64,000 nt of DNA, from positions 154,749,408 through 154,813,407 of the forward strand of contig OU015499.1 in the NCBI GenBank assembly GCA_907164885.2, given 5' to 3'. Position numbers and translations under genes: made by a program. This document shows, in pieces, positions 23,570-34,938 of this stretch (position 1 is the first letter of the stretch; the number at the start of each line of letters is the position of its first letter). The notes below the pieces were generated by a model. The model saw only the letters and a program-made list of their open reading frames with translations, ran no database searches and had not been told where the DNA came from. This stretch comes from Dolomedes plantarius (lineage: Eukaryota; Arthropoda; Arachnida; Araneae; Dolomedidae).

Positions 23570-24041
23570 TACATGTATATAAGCAAGGAGTGGCCAATTT
23601 AAAATCACCACCGACTCAGTACAATGTTAGGCCACGATTTGTTCTCAAATTTATGATTCTCTTTGGGATGGATGAATTCTCTTAGAGATGTTGGTGGGTG
23701 GCTTCGTGGAACTCGAGACCATATCCAATGGACCACACTGTCCAGTTCTCTTAGAAAGGATGGTTCTGGCAGGATGCCATTTTTGACCTCATTCCACAAC
23801 TACTCACTTGGATGGAGATCTGGAGATTGTGGAGGCTAAGTAAGGTGAAGTCTCTGTCATGCTCTTCAAACCAGTTGTAGACAATACAAGTTTTATGGAA
23901 TAGAGCATTGTCCTGTTGAAAGTATGCATCTCTAGTGAGATAAAACCTTCACATACTTGTATGGTTACCAACAATATTTGAATACTGTTTGTCATTTAGA
24001 TGTTCTTCCACATGGATTAAAGAGCCCAAATAGTGTGAGTA

Positions 24042-26327
24042 AGGCCCGTATGCAGAACAAACGCTGGAGCTTTGTGTGTCTCGCTTCGCAAACGGGGGGT
24101 TGTTGCGAGAGTAGGGGGTGAGCACTCTTTTTAGCTATGCTGATCAAACAATTTGCGCTTCCGCAAATGATGACGTCAAGATGTGTTAGGAAACCTTATA
24201 TGGTCAAGCCACGCCCTTTTTCTCCTCCCTTTTGCGGGAGCTGGGGTCCCTCATGAACCCTAACCTGCGGGGGGGATTCGACGGTCAATTTAGCGAAACC
24301 GTCCGACTGAACTGCCTCAAACTCGGCATTTTAATTGCTTCCTTGCGTTGGGGTTCAAGAAAAAGTATACAGTATTGGAAAAAACCCGCGCTTTGACTTC
24401 GATCAACGTGGCTGTTTCTTTTACATTTTGTAGATAAAATTGTCACATCAAATTTTTCATTAGAGGAGATCGAGAAAAAAGTGCAGTGAAGGCATCACTG
24501 ATGAGTCATTCTATTCATCTGCATTGGTAAGTAATTTCAGTTGTATTTGAAAAGAAAAAAATGTAATTTGACTTTAGCAATATCCTAATATTTTATTATT
24601 ATTTTTTTACTTGTAGGCTGTTTTAAAACAGAAAAAAATGGATGGTAAGTAAACTATTAATTTTGTATTTAATTACCTGTTTTTTAGAATTTCTTTTAAT
24701 CATTTTCAATGCTATTTATAATATATCATATTTTTACATTGCAAGATATTTATCATAAATAAATTTAATTAAAGCAAAATTTTAAAATGTCCTAATGCTT
24801 ATTTAAGAGACAATTAAGTACTAAAAATGTTCTGTTAGACTTTTCTGGCATTTGTGTACAAGAATATCATATTTCTATTTTTGTTTATAAATCTTATTAT
24901 AAATTTTTAAAAATGCTGTTAGTTAATCATTAAACAAAGATCAAAATATTTTGTTGCAGGAGGCTTTGTTACCAGGTAAAGATCACCGCATTATTAATAT
25001 TTGAGGGTGGGGATTGAGACCATGACATTGTACACTGAAATAGCAAATATAAATTTAATAATTGTGCTTCAAAAGATTACTGCCAATGCTCAGTCATATA
25101 TCAGAATTATGTTTAGCTTTATGATTGTTAAATGCAACTATGTATTTAATAATCATAAAGCTAAGAAAAATCCCAGAGAAAAAAATAGCTATTGTAACTA
25201 ACAAAATGAATGTTTGTTTCATAATGCTTTTGGAAAATTTGAATTTTTTAAATAAATTTAAAGTAAAATTATTTGCTATTTATACTAATTAATTCCCCCC
25301 CCCCCCAGAAAGTTGTTGTTATTCAAGTGAATTACAATACATGAGATTGTAACTACCACTAAAACAGCAGAAACAAAGTCTTGGCATATTGCTCAATCAT
25401 CAAGTAAGTTATTTGGATTTTGATAAATTTAAATCAAATTTTTGTAACAAGTTTTAAAATATAAATTTCAGACTGAAATTGTTGGAGATAATTAAAATTT
25501 TTTTAGTACCATACTTTATAGAAATTAAACAATTGTATGTTTTACGTAACATACATAGTTTTATGTAAATGCCTGCATAGAACTCTTCTTCATAATTATT
25601 TGCAGTTTTACTATATAATCTGTGACAATAACTTCTATGAAATAACATATGTTGATTTTTATGTATGACATAATAGCTCTGTTCCATGTGCTATCTCATT
25701 TACTATGTATTTTTTATTATTTTCTAGACAGTTCAACAGTACGTGGCAGGAAGCATCTAGCATTAAAAAGAAAAAGAGAAGCAGCAAATTTGAAGCTGAG
25801 GCTCTTCAAACCCAAAAAACTATGGTGCAAGAAATCGAAACAACATCCCGGCAAGGAATTCTGCTAAAAATTAATCAAAATTTAGAAACATTAATTAAAA
25901 TAATGGAAGACAAAAATAGTTGTTAGTCAGAAATAAAAAGCTTTTAGAGCTCATAAATGCTGAAGATGTTGTAGAAAAAATGTAATAAACACATAAATTC
26001 ATGTTTGCACAGTCTAAATTTTTGTAATAAAAACTTCATCTTCCATCTCAAGTGGATTATCCGTATCTTGTAATATCCATTCCCTGCTTAAAGAAAGGGA
26101 TAACATCCTTCTCCTTCGCAAAGCGAATGACTATTCCGGCTTTGCGAGAGAAAAGACGAGTCTTACGAGAGCTCCCTACTAGCCGCAAGTTTTGATCACG
26201 TGACGTTCGTATTTACGAGAGAAAAGGTCTCGCTGTTTGATCTGCATCGCGATTGCGACCCCTCTGCGGAAGGGAGGGGCTTTGCGAGAGCTTTGCTCTC
26301 GTAAGTGTTTGATCGGCATACGGGCCT
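24042..26327 (+). mobile_element. TIR element with AGGCCCGTATGC termini, 2.3 kb
   Basis: The ends AGGCCCGTATGCAGAACAAAC and, inverted, AGGCCCGTATGCCGATCAAAC are TIRs of about 20 bp. The flanking dinucleotide is TA on both sides (24040-24041, 26328-26329); a TAA/TTA reading with ends GGCCCG is also possible, so Tc1/mariner versus Harbinger type is unresolved. GC-rich subterminal zones carry repeated GCGAGAG / TACGAGAG / CTCTCGTAAG motifs on both sides, probably transposase-binding arrays. The AT-rich interior contains a candidate small spliced gene (24638-25926). Confidence 0.8.
24638..25926 (+). CDS. Possible small spliced gene inside the TIR element
   Basis: A candidate three-exon coding region: ATG at 24638 in exon 24617-24644, then the GTAAGT donor; a 16-nt exon 24960-24975 between TTGTTGCAG and GTAAAG; and a last exon 25728-25926 after TATTTTCTAG. 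Joined, these keep one frame of 73 codons ending at TAG 25924-25926. An upstream non-coding exon may end at the GTAAGT donor at 24527. The protein starts MDGGFVTRQFNSTW, has a Lys/Arg cluster (KKKKR) and ends in a helical segment (LLKINQNLETLIKIMEDK) with coiled-coil character. Its C-terminus is reminiscent of the Myb/SANT-type accessory proteins of Harbinger transposons, but I cannot assign it. An optional exon at 25309-25402 would introduce a stop. Splicing is inference only. Confidence 0.3.
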
Positions 26328-27217
26328 TAAACATTCACCAAACTTTAATATTGCCTCCACTAGCTTGAAGTTTTGAAGCAATGTACTTAAGGTCCATGCT
26401 TTTGTACTGTTTTCTCCATATTCACACCCTGCCATCTATATAGTGTAGTTGAAAACATGATTCATCAGACCACATTCCCATTTTGCATTAATTTATTATC
26501 TAATCTTATTGACCCTCTGCGAACTGAAGATGTTTGATCTTGTAAGTTGTAGATAGCAAAGGCTTTCAAACAAGCCTTCAGCTTCAATTCCTGGTAAGGT
26601 ATAATGTGCAGTGAACAGTGTATTGAGAAGCCATCGGAGTTAGTCCCTGGTTAAGATTAGCTGTAATTTTATGTACTGATGCCTTTCTGTTGGACTGGAC
26701 AGCTCTGGAGACCCTCTTCTCAGTTCAAGCATCCAGTAACCAGTGACGATCACATACCTTAGTTTCGTTGATATTTGCTCCACAATCCTTCCACTTGAGT
26801 CTGTTCAATTGTGTTTTTAAATCCCATTTTTTCTCCCGCAATAGATTTCAACTGTCTTAACAATCATCCAGTGATCCCTTTTTATACCAATCTAACACTC
26901 TAAAGCAACAACAGTATGACATCTGATTTTAATAAAATTGTCAGGTGGTCATAATAAATTGGCTACTCAGTGTGTATATATATAGGGTGAAGTGGGATAA
27001 AAGAGAATGCGGGCTTAAAACTCCCTAAAATTTAACTTTTGAAAAAAAAATTTCAAGTGTACTTTGTAGGAAAATTCTTGCTCTACTGTTATGTGTAGCT
27101 TTTATTTAGAGAAAAAAAAATTGTCAAATGGAAAATTTTTATACCTACCAAATCCTTGCATTTGGTACCCAAGTTTGAGTAGAGTGGATATTACAAACTG
27201 TGTGTGAATATATTAAA

Positions 27218-28057
27218 CTAGCCGCTGTGCGACCAGCATGGTCGCTTTTAATTTTATATTTTCTTTTGCAAAACAACTCAACTGAAAGTAACATATGTAA
27301 GGAATTACCTGTCATCATAAAAATACATTGTTAAGGGGTAGTGGCAGCCAAAAAATTTATAATCATTGCTAAATTCACTATAAGGCTGATTCTAAAACAT
27401 CGTGATTAAAAAATGTGAATTCCCATTACTTCAGAACAGAGTTAAAGATAAGACTGAGAAACCCAACACCACTGATTTTAAAAATTACATCCCTCTCTGT
27501 ATGTACTATTTTTCAAAATTAAGATATCTACACTTTATCATCAGAATTCAAATAAGAAATTGTTGAGGAAAATTTTTTTCACTTATAAAATAGAGTAAAA
27601 ATTCAGAAAGTACTAAAATATAGTGTAGATTACATCACTATGTTTGTACTATTGTTCACAATTCAGATATCTACACTTAACCATATCAAATAATAAATTG
27701 TTTGGAAAATAACTTCAGTTAAAAAATGGAGTAAAAATTCAGCAAATACTGAAAAAAGTGTAGAAAATAAACTATCACTGGCTATCGGTTACGCCTAACC
27801 TTGCGATCATTTATGCTCTCTCTTAATGAATTATTTCTTCTTCGCTTTCTTTCTTGAGACTGTTCCCAATTTTCACTTAATCGCACAGCTCGCTTTCGAG
27901 AATTTCTGATCTCAGTACGTAAATCCATGTTGACACACGGTTGCAACTTGCAGACGGCCACTAATGTTTACATCTGGTGGTTGCAGCCTTTGCCATTCGG
28001 AGTGTAGAAATATCGTCGATTTTTGTGCAGCATACCTACGCATTTTATATATATAGA
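27218..28057 (-). mobile_element. Non-autonomous Helitron, minus strand
   Basis: Read on the minus strand it starts TCTATATATATAAAATGCG after an A and ends GCGGCTAG before a T. About 8 bp inside the 3' end is a perfect 7-bp-stem hairpin (GCGACCA, loop TGC, TGGTCGC at 27228-27244), exactly the Helitron termination structure. 840 bp, no Rep/helicase coding sequence. The ORF at 27912-28166 straddles its boundary and is not a gene. Confidence 0.88.
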
Positions 28058-28636
28058 TTTCTAATTCTGTTCTCACTATTTCTAAGTTGCCTTTTGTACC
28101 AGATGATGACTTATTAGTGTTCCTGGAGCTAAGGCCTGGAAGACATGGTGAACTAATTTTTTCCATATCTTTTTAGTCCTACAATATTCAGTAGGACCTA
28201 GGCAAAGGAAAAAGAATTTTTTTTTTTTTTTAACTTTTAACAAACATTTGTTACTCTATAACAAATAATACAAATATACTTATTTTGTTAATATGTGGAT
28301 ACTGCTAACTTGACAACAAATACCTCCACAATGAAAGAATCTAAAGAAAAAAAATAGCCTTTAGTTGAGCATGAAATATCTATTCGTACCCTTGCCCTAC
28401 TTATTTTGCTATAAGCAACTATGATTTATTGAGACTCACGTTCTCACTTGCCCCAAGTATGGGATAAGTGAGAAAGCAAAACACAAAATCTTTAAATATT
28501 TACCACAAAAAAAAAGTTGTGAATAGATTAAAAAAAATAAAACTATAAATGTACAACATAACCAAAAGTATGTATGCAAATTTTCATACAAATACAACAA
28601 CTTGTTGAAAACATATTTGGATTCAAAGTGGAACTA
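28058..28636. other. Intergenic, nothing recognised
   Basis: AT-rich with A and T homopolymers (for example near 28218). No gene seen. Confidence 0.5.
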
Positions 28637-29372
28637 CAGTGATTTCCGCTTAAAAGAATCACGTTTGTTATTACTGTTTTTGATTCTTATAAACGGTTGA
28701 TTCTTATAGCCGAAATTCAAGTTTTTGGACAGGCACACACATACCTATATATACATATTAGATAATTTACCATAAAATTCTCTTCAATTTACATTAATTA
28801 TCTATTATAAAAATTATTTTTTATAATTTTAAAAATGCAACTTAATTTCTAGACCTATAAGTAAATACACATGATTATAGTAAGAGAAGAAAAAATCCAA
28901 TATTTGTTACAATATACCTGCTTAACAGTTTTAACATTTCAACTACAGGAAGAGAGCAAGAAAAAGTTTTCTGTGGTAGTTTGACATAATGAAGTTTTCA
29001 GGAGGCTGTTTATACCTCTTTCAATACTTATAGTCTCAGACGAAGATTGACCTTCTAGCTTACGTTTCACGGTTTGATAAAGTGCTGAATCAACTAATGT
29101 CACGTTTGCCTAAGTGATAGTAGACATTTCACCGAAGATTTATGTGTTTCAGGGTCCAGAAAGCCGCAACCGGGATGTGGGAAAAAAAACCTCCCCATTT
29201 TTGTTTGTCAGTGGAGAAAAGTGAAATCGGACCCGGACGGGTAAAGATGCTCCTGGGTCAAGCTAATAGGACAGTGTTGTTCTAAAGCTTTTAAGGGGAA
29301 ACTATTGTGTTATGTCTAACAAAGAAAGGGATGAATTTTACAACTATATTCTATCCACATCTTATAAATCTT

Positions 29373-29410
<38 letters not shown>

Positions 29411-29607
29411 GAAAGAACTTCATGCCTTTTGAGGGTTTAAGTGGCTTTTTTGGAAAAATTAAAGGAAAACGAAGAGTGTAAACTGATTCTTAAAACCGGT
29501 GGATTGATTCTTTAAAGGGAAAATTTTAACATGGAAATAATACATTTGTTTTTGTTTTCACGATATTGATTCTTATAACCACTGATCACTATAAGCGGTG
29601 GTTACTG
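28637..29607. mobile_element. Tigger/pogo-like transposon derivative
   Basis: TIRs CAGTGATTTCCGCTTAAAAG and CACTATAAGCGGTGGTTACTG are diverged inverses. TA flanks both ends (28635-28636, 29608-29609). Internal ATTCTTATAANCGG-type motifs recur near both ends. A homopolymer A run lies at about 29377-29403. No convincing transposase frame remains in its 971 bp. Confidence 0.75.
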
Positions 29608-29631
29608 TATTTGCATTCTTACTTACCCCAC

Positions 29632-29635
<4 letters not shown>

Positions 29636-29668
<33 letters not shown>

Positions 29669-29669
29669 A
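29636..29669. repeat. (CT)n(TA)n microsatellite
   Basis: A CT run followed directly by a TA run. Confidence 0.9.
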
Positions 29670-32551
29670 CAAAAATAAAAATTAAAAAACCTAAAATTAA
29701 ATTTTCATAAAATCAGTGTTTTAATACTAATTAGTTATAAAAACTAATTCCAGTGAAATAAAAGAATATAAAAACCATGGTTTTGTTTACACTTAAAACC
29801 CAGTTAGTAATATATTTAAGGCTTAGCATGTTAATATGGGCACTTATAGTATTTTAGTCATAATAGATGGACATATTTATAAATAGTAAAATACTCTTAA
29901 TGCAGTTCAAAATAATCTTGGTATACAAAACAGTCAAAAATTTATCATCAAATCATATTCAAATCAATGATTTAAAATTTTTGCATACTTTGAGTATATT
30001 ACTACAAACATGCATTTTTTGCTCACTTGGAGCATACTTTTACAAATTTATTTTCAAAGTTTTATTCACTCAATATAGAAAAGTAAAAACCTAATAGCTA
30101 ATAAAAGATTAAAAAATTTCAATATTTTAGCCTTAGAAAAATCTTCATTCTTCAAAAGCAGAATATCTAGGCATAGGAAATGTTATCAGTTGCTACTGAA
30201 AACTGACAGTCAATCTGACTTATTTAAACAACTTAATTAAGCTAATTCTCAATACACAGTACCCCATGTATTTCGCTGCAATGGAACTGTCATCTTGGTG
30301 ATGTATCCCATCGCCAAGTTTGAGATGAGAGACATCACCAAGATAGTGGTTCCATCGCAGCTGGAAACATGAAATTTACAGTACAATACTGAGAGAATAT
30401 AAACTTCAGCAGCAGGTAAAATGAAATTTAAAGAAAAAAACTATTTATTTTTTCAAATTTTAAAATGAGAGAATATAAATTTCAACATGCCAAACTTTAC
30501 GTTCATTGAAAAATTGTCCAGAAATTATAAAAATGACGTTAAAATAGGGCCGTTGACAGTGAAAAGTTACACTTTACTAAAGAAAATTTGAATTTTTAAC
30601 ATCAAAATCCCATTTTCGCAGACCTGTTAGGCTTAAACTGCAAAATGTAAACAAATGTGCCAACCAAGAAAAAAACAAATAAGTTGGAAAACAAACTTAC
30701 CACTGGCTTTATGAAACTCGAAGGCACACACGGGATCTTTACTTCGCTCAGATACCCTTGTTCCACTCCGCTACACTCCATTACGCATACGTCCAAAAAC
30801 ATTACAGAAAATCCTCAACCACTGGCTTTGCTACGTACTGCTGGATGTAGTACATTAAAACAAAGCTTCTGCTGACTGTAGCAGTCAGTAAAACAAAGCT
30901 TATGCTAATTAAACAAGGTTTTAAAAATTGCAAATGAACATCTAACACTATCCCGAATCCTCCTTTGATATTTAGAAACATCTTTAACCAACATTGCCAC
31001 CATAATAATTCACATAAGCAACTCACAATCAAAACTATCAATCTAAAATATTTCACTGTCCCATGCAATACTACAGAAGCCATACTTAGCAATGAAAACT
31101 ACATCCAAGCAATGGAACTGCAAATTCCCAAAAGAACATTCAACAGATTAATTTTTTTAAACAAGCGTGGTATAAAAATCCAGATCAAACTGGTCTACCT
31201 GTAAATCACAAGCTCCGATTGGCTGCTAATTGTTCAAACTGGGAGCAATATAGGGCTAACTAAAAAGCATTTAACAAACACAACCCACATTTGGAACTTT
31301 ATCACCAACTTGGCAAAAATCTAAAAAATATCACCAAAAAAATAAAGCGGCTGCATTACCATGTATTGGGATAAAGACCTTAATTTTTATGAGTTTTAAA
31401 TTAATATCTTATATTTAACACAGAATTTCAGCAAAGTTTGAAATTTTAGATTTTCATGTAAATGGAAGAGAGATCAAAGATATCAGGTTATGAAAAGGAA
31501 AAACAACAAAAAACAAAACACCTCCTGTTGATTGTTTGTTGAGAAATGATTTGAACAATTTTCTTTCATTAATTCATTATATTATTTGTCACGTACTAAC
31601 TTTTAATGTCCAATATAAGAATTAAGATTTTAAATAACTCAAATAATGTACATAATTAAACACGAAATGATACGCATAAAGAAGGCATAGACAGCCGAAC
31701 AAATTAACAGAAAAACTACCCTAGTGTTGAAAATTTTGAAACATTACTCAAAACAAAATGATTTGACTATCTGTTTCAATGGGGATCTCAGGGCCTTCGG
31801 ATGTCTATTGGTTAGACCAGCATCGTATTCAGAAAGTTCCCCCTTGAGGAAACTGATTTGGTTAGGCTTTATGTAGAGACCAGTTGGTTTCCTTGTTATA
31901 TGGTTTAGTTCTTGCACTGCTACATTCTTCCTATATAAGTAATTATCTTTCTTCTGTTGAATTATTTACTTTTTAGTTATATTAAGACTTTAAAAATATA
32001 GAGAGAAGTTTCCTAGTTGGATTTTAGAATACTAGCACTCATTTTAATAATTATCACTGATTCATTACAGCAAACACATTTAATCTTGGGATTTACAAAA
32101 ACTTATAGAAATTACATGTTTAACTATAAAGTAACGTGTGTATAACTTCTTAAACTCCCAAGTAAAGAATCCGTACATTATCACTTAAAGGTGAGCACAG
32201 TAAAATAAGCTTTACAGTTATATAGAAAATACTGTACTATGATAAGTACTACTCATAAAGTAACAATAACAAACAACAACAGAAAAAGGAAAATAAGAAT
32301 AACATCCCCAACACATCATAGAAAAAAAAAATAAAGATCACTACATACACACACAAACATAAAGGAAAAGCTCAAAGTTCTCTCTGCATGTATTCAGAAA
32401 TGAAGCATCTTAATCTTCATACTTTACAAAATATTTATTCTCTTTTAAAACAATATAAAAGACATGAAGCAATTAAAACTATCTGATACAAGACAGTATG
32501 CTGAAACTGTATACATCTCTTGGTACTGACTTTGTTTACTACATATAAAAT
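29670..32551. other. AT-rich region, probable 3' side of the zinc-finger gene
   Basis: No supported coding region. 30265-30385 contains a hairpin listed separately. Overlapping opposite-strand ORFs at 30602-31204 have no recognisable domain; within them CCACTGGCTTT occurs twice (about 30702 and 30820). The part next to 32552 would include the 3' UTR of the minus-strand zinc-finger gene; TTTATT-type inverse poly(A) signals are too common here to pick one. Confidence 0.4.
30265..30385. repeat. Foldback repeat, about 120 bp
   Basis: The segment GCTGCAATGGAACTGTCATC is followed about 60 bp later by an inverse copy (CATCACCAAGATAGTGGTTCC then ATCGCAGC). Outer ACAGTAC motifs occur at both ends. 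Possibly a small MITE, but the termini are not clean enough to assign. Confidence 0.5.
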
Positions 32552-33364
32552 TTAAACATCTAAAATTTCAAATGGCTTTCCCACAGGAAGAGTAAGTGTG
32601 CAGTCTAATAGGTCACTTGATTCTATTAGGCTTGTGAAACTTGAATCAGAATCGAAATCTTCCTCATGAGTATGTGAAAGATAATGATTATCCAGATCCC
32701 CTTTCACAATGAACCCTTTATGACATATTTTACATACAAATGTCTTCTCCCCAGAGTGAGTAGTGCAATGTAGCCGGAGGGAATTGTAGTCAGCAAAACT
32801 GTTTTGGCACACATCACAAACAAATGGTTTCTCGCCACTGTGAATGCGATAATGTGCTCTCAATTGGCTATTCCTAATAAAACCTTTCTTACACACGTCA
32901 CAAGTAAAAGGCCTTTCATCAGCATGAGTGTAATGGTGTCTATTTAATTCATTTTTTGATGCGAAGCGTCTTTGACAGACAGTACACACATACGGCTTTT
33001 CTCCAGTATGAATACGGTAATGCACCCTTAAATTAGTTTTCTCCGCAAATCTCTTTTGACACACATCACACACAAAAGGCTTAAATCCAGAGTGATAATA
33101 GTGATGAGCTATAAATGATTTTTTGGAATAAAACCTTTTCTGGCATATATCACACTCAAATGATTTTTCACCATTATGACGAAGAGAATGGACTTCCAGT
33201 TCCGCTTTTCGAAAAAAGGCTTCTTTGCAAACATCACAAACAAAAGGCTTCTCTCCACTATGGATTCTGTAATGTCTATTATATTCATACCTTGAACAAA
33301 AGATCTTCTGACAAACATCACATATGAACGCTTTTTCTTTAGGGTGAACATTTGTATTCATCAT
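32552..33364 (-). CDS. C2H2 zinc-finger protein with eight fingers
   Basis: 270-aa protein made almost entirely of eight tandem C2H2 fingers spaced exactly 28 residues apart (first cysteines at about residues 15, 43, 71, 99, 127, 155, 183 and 211), joined by TGEKP-like linkers (HSGEKPF, HTGEKPY, HADERPF). All Cys and His ligands look intact, so it is probably a sequence-specific DNA-binding nuclear regulator. A 39-residue acidic, Ser-rich C-terminal tail (EEDFDSDSSFTSLIESSD) could be an activation or interaction segment. The first of two ATGs (33364) is used because an in-frame TGA lies four codons upstream. No ZAD, BTB or KRAB domain is visible, so either an upstream exon is missed or the protein has no effector domain. 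The target and orthologue are unknown. Confidence 0.88.
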   Translation of the reverse strand: MMNTNVHPKEKAFICDVCQKIFCSRYEYNRHYRIHSGEKPFVCDVCKEAFFRKAELEVHSLRHNGEKSFECDICQKRFYSKKSFIAHHYYHSGFKPFVCDVCQKRFAEKTNLRVHYRIHTGEKPYVCTVCQRRFASKNELNRHHYTHADERPFTCDVCKKGFIRNSQLRAHYRIHSGEKPFVCDVCQNSFADYNSLRLHCTTHSGEKTFVCKICHKGFIVKGDLDNHYLSHTHEEDFDSDSSFTSLIESSDLLDCTLTLPVGKPFEILDV

Positions 33365-33574
33365 TAAGCTTTTTCAGTGAAGGTTAAAAACTAACTGACA
33401 CAAGACCCTAGGTTAGCAACTAATATTTATTTGCTCAACGCCGTCGCGATAAACCACCATGGAAGAGTTTTGAAACCGGCGAAAGCAACAGTTGCCAGTT
33501 TGCGATTCGGAGCTTGTTCAAAATCACAGAATAAGGTGGTTCGAAGTCCTTAGGAAAATAATCACTTTAAATAC

Positions 33575-33586
33575 TGCGCATGCGCA
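33575..33586. promoter_or_regulatory. NRF1-like palindrome upstream of the zinc-finger gene
   Basis: TGCGCATGCGCA matches the NRF1 (nuclear respiratory factor 1 / ewg) palindromic consensus. It lies about 210 bp upstream of the minus-strand zinc-finger start codon, in a locally GC-richer stretch (33430-33780), so it may be part of that gene's TATA-less promoter. Function is inferred from motif and position only. Confidence 0.5.
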
Positions 33587-34429
33587 AAATTGTTTACATT
33601 AAGCCCGTTGCGCACAACACAAATTCACTCAGTACAGATGGGAGGAAGATTGATCAAAACAGAGTAATACATAATGGGTATGGAGTGCCTTCTCCCTTCT
33701 GACTGGTCGAGGGAAATGCTTTCTGCGCCCGGGAGTAGTATTGCTTCTGAAGCAATAACGTTGTGGTGAGCGAAATTTTGTTGTGTGCTAAGGGTTTTAG
33801 GGTTGATACTCTTTTCCATGTGACAGAAAGTCATTTTCTACTTCGACATAACTTCATGGACAGAAAGGAAATTAAATGAACGTTTGGTGGCAACTCCCTG
33901 CACATTTTGTCTCTGTGTTTATATTGTTTTATTTTATCACCTGCCTTTTCCTAGGTAAAAAACTAAACAGTAACGGAACATCCAATACCATAATAAAACA
34001 ATTTGTCTTTAATTGAGAATATTTAGAGACTGTGCATACCTGATATGCGTTTTTCTCAAGTTTCATGTGTGTAATAAACAACCCAGTATCAGAACTGAAA
34101 CTAAAAATAAAGATGGTTGCTGTTCAAAAGTATCAAACGAGTTAGTTATGCTTATGAATTTGAAAAGAGAGGACAAACCAAGAGTTGAAAAAAAAATTAA
34201 CTGCTTACTTTCGACATTCGAAATTCTTATTTAAAGTATTCAGGTTAGCTCAAAAACCTGTATTCTATGAATACGTAAACACAAAAGACGTATCAATTGT
34301 CATCCTATATCTCTGGGAATTTAAAGGTACAAATTACTTTTCTCTCATACATAGATAGCATGTGCATTTATGGCTTATATTCAATAATAGAAAATAAAAA
34401 AACTGATCGTACATCATTCTTGCCTGAGT
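33587..34429. other. Intergenic upstream of the zinc-finger gene
   Basis: The first 250 bp may contain promoter sequence. The remainder is AT-rich with short ORFs (33625-33834, 34013-34234) that carry no recognisable domain. Confidence 0.4.
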
Positions 34430-34432
34430 TAG

Positions 34433-34607
34433 GGCCTGTTCACATAGGAGTCCGTTGCGTAGCGTTAAGGGAAAGATGACGTTGAGACGAAAATAAACCA
34501 ATCATAGGCGTTAAAAATTTCGTTCCTAATCGTTTGGAGGTTTGTCATTGGTTAAATATATTTCAATACTTTAACGCTCCGCAATTGACTCCTATGTGAA
34601 CAGGACC
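34433..34607. mobile_element. PIF/Harbinger-like MITE, copy 3
   Basis: Starts GGGCCTGTTCACATAGGAGT, ends with the inverse (CTCCTATGTGAACAGGACC), flanked by a perfect TTA duplication (34430-34432, 34608-34610). At 175 bp it is shorter and more diverged in its right half than the other two copies. Confidence 0.88.
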
Positions 34608-34938
34608 TTACCCTTTATGGCCCAAGAAATGTGTCAACATGTATTCTTTAGAACTATCACAAATGTGTCATTTCAGTATTTAGTTGTTTAACATATATGG
34701 AAGTTTTTTGTAATAATAATTCTTCTTAAATTACATAGACTTGGCCTATTTATGTCTTAATTTCCCTGCAACTTTAAAAATTTTATAATTTGCTGAGTGG
34801 TTTCACTCAAAATATTTTATGAAAATCAGTTACAGACAATTTTGCTCACAAGTTCCTAACAAGTTTTCAATTTTTTCGCGGACATTAAAAACATGTTAGG
34901 ATTTCTTCCCTCCTTCCTTATTAGTTGTGAATCAACTA

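Larger units (their letters stand above)
23605..26480 (-). pseudogene. Tc1-like transposase split by the 24042-26327 insertion
   Basis: Right of the insertion (about 26480-26333) the minus strand reads MWSDESCFQLHYIDGR and IWRKQYKSMDLKYIASKLQ, the region of the first catalytic Asp. Left of it (24035-23605) it reads LIHVEEHLNDKQYSNIV, then QQDNALFHKT-like and NWFEEHDRDFTL segments, then QSPDLHPSE and LWNEVKN, the second and third catalytic regions. There are several stops and frameshifts. The order across the gap is colinear, so the nested element entered an existing gene copy. Confidence 0.8.
23582..26974 (-). mobile_element. Second Tc1-like transposon, split by a nested element
   Basis: Termini AGCAAGGAGTGGCCAATTTA (left) and AAATTGGCTACTCAGTGTG (right) are diverged inverted repeats sharing GAGTRGCCAATTTA. 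TA lies on both outer sides (23580-23581 and 26975-26976). It begins just 10 bp after the preceding Tc1 element's TA. About 1.1 kb of its own sequence remains on either side of the 24042-26327 insertion. Confidence 0.75.

Noticed and set aside
26196..26435. 79-codon ORF
   Set aside because: Crosses the boundary between the 24042-26327 element and the interrupted Tc1 transposase.
30602..31204. Overlapping opposite-strand ORFs
   Set aside because: No domain, no family match that I recognise, and AT-rich codon content like the surrounding spacer.
33109..33351. Second minus-strand ORF within the zinc-finger gene
   Set aside because: Out-of-frame shadow of the C2H2 coding sequence.
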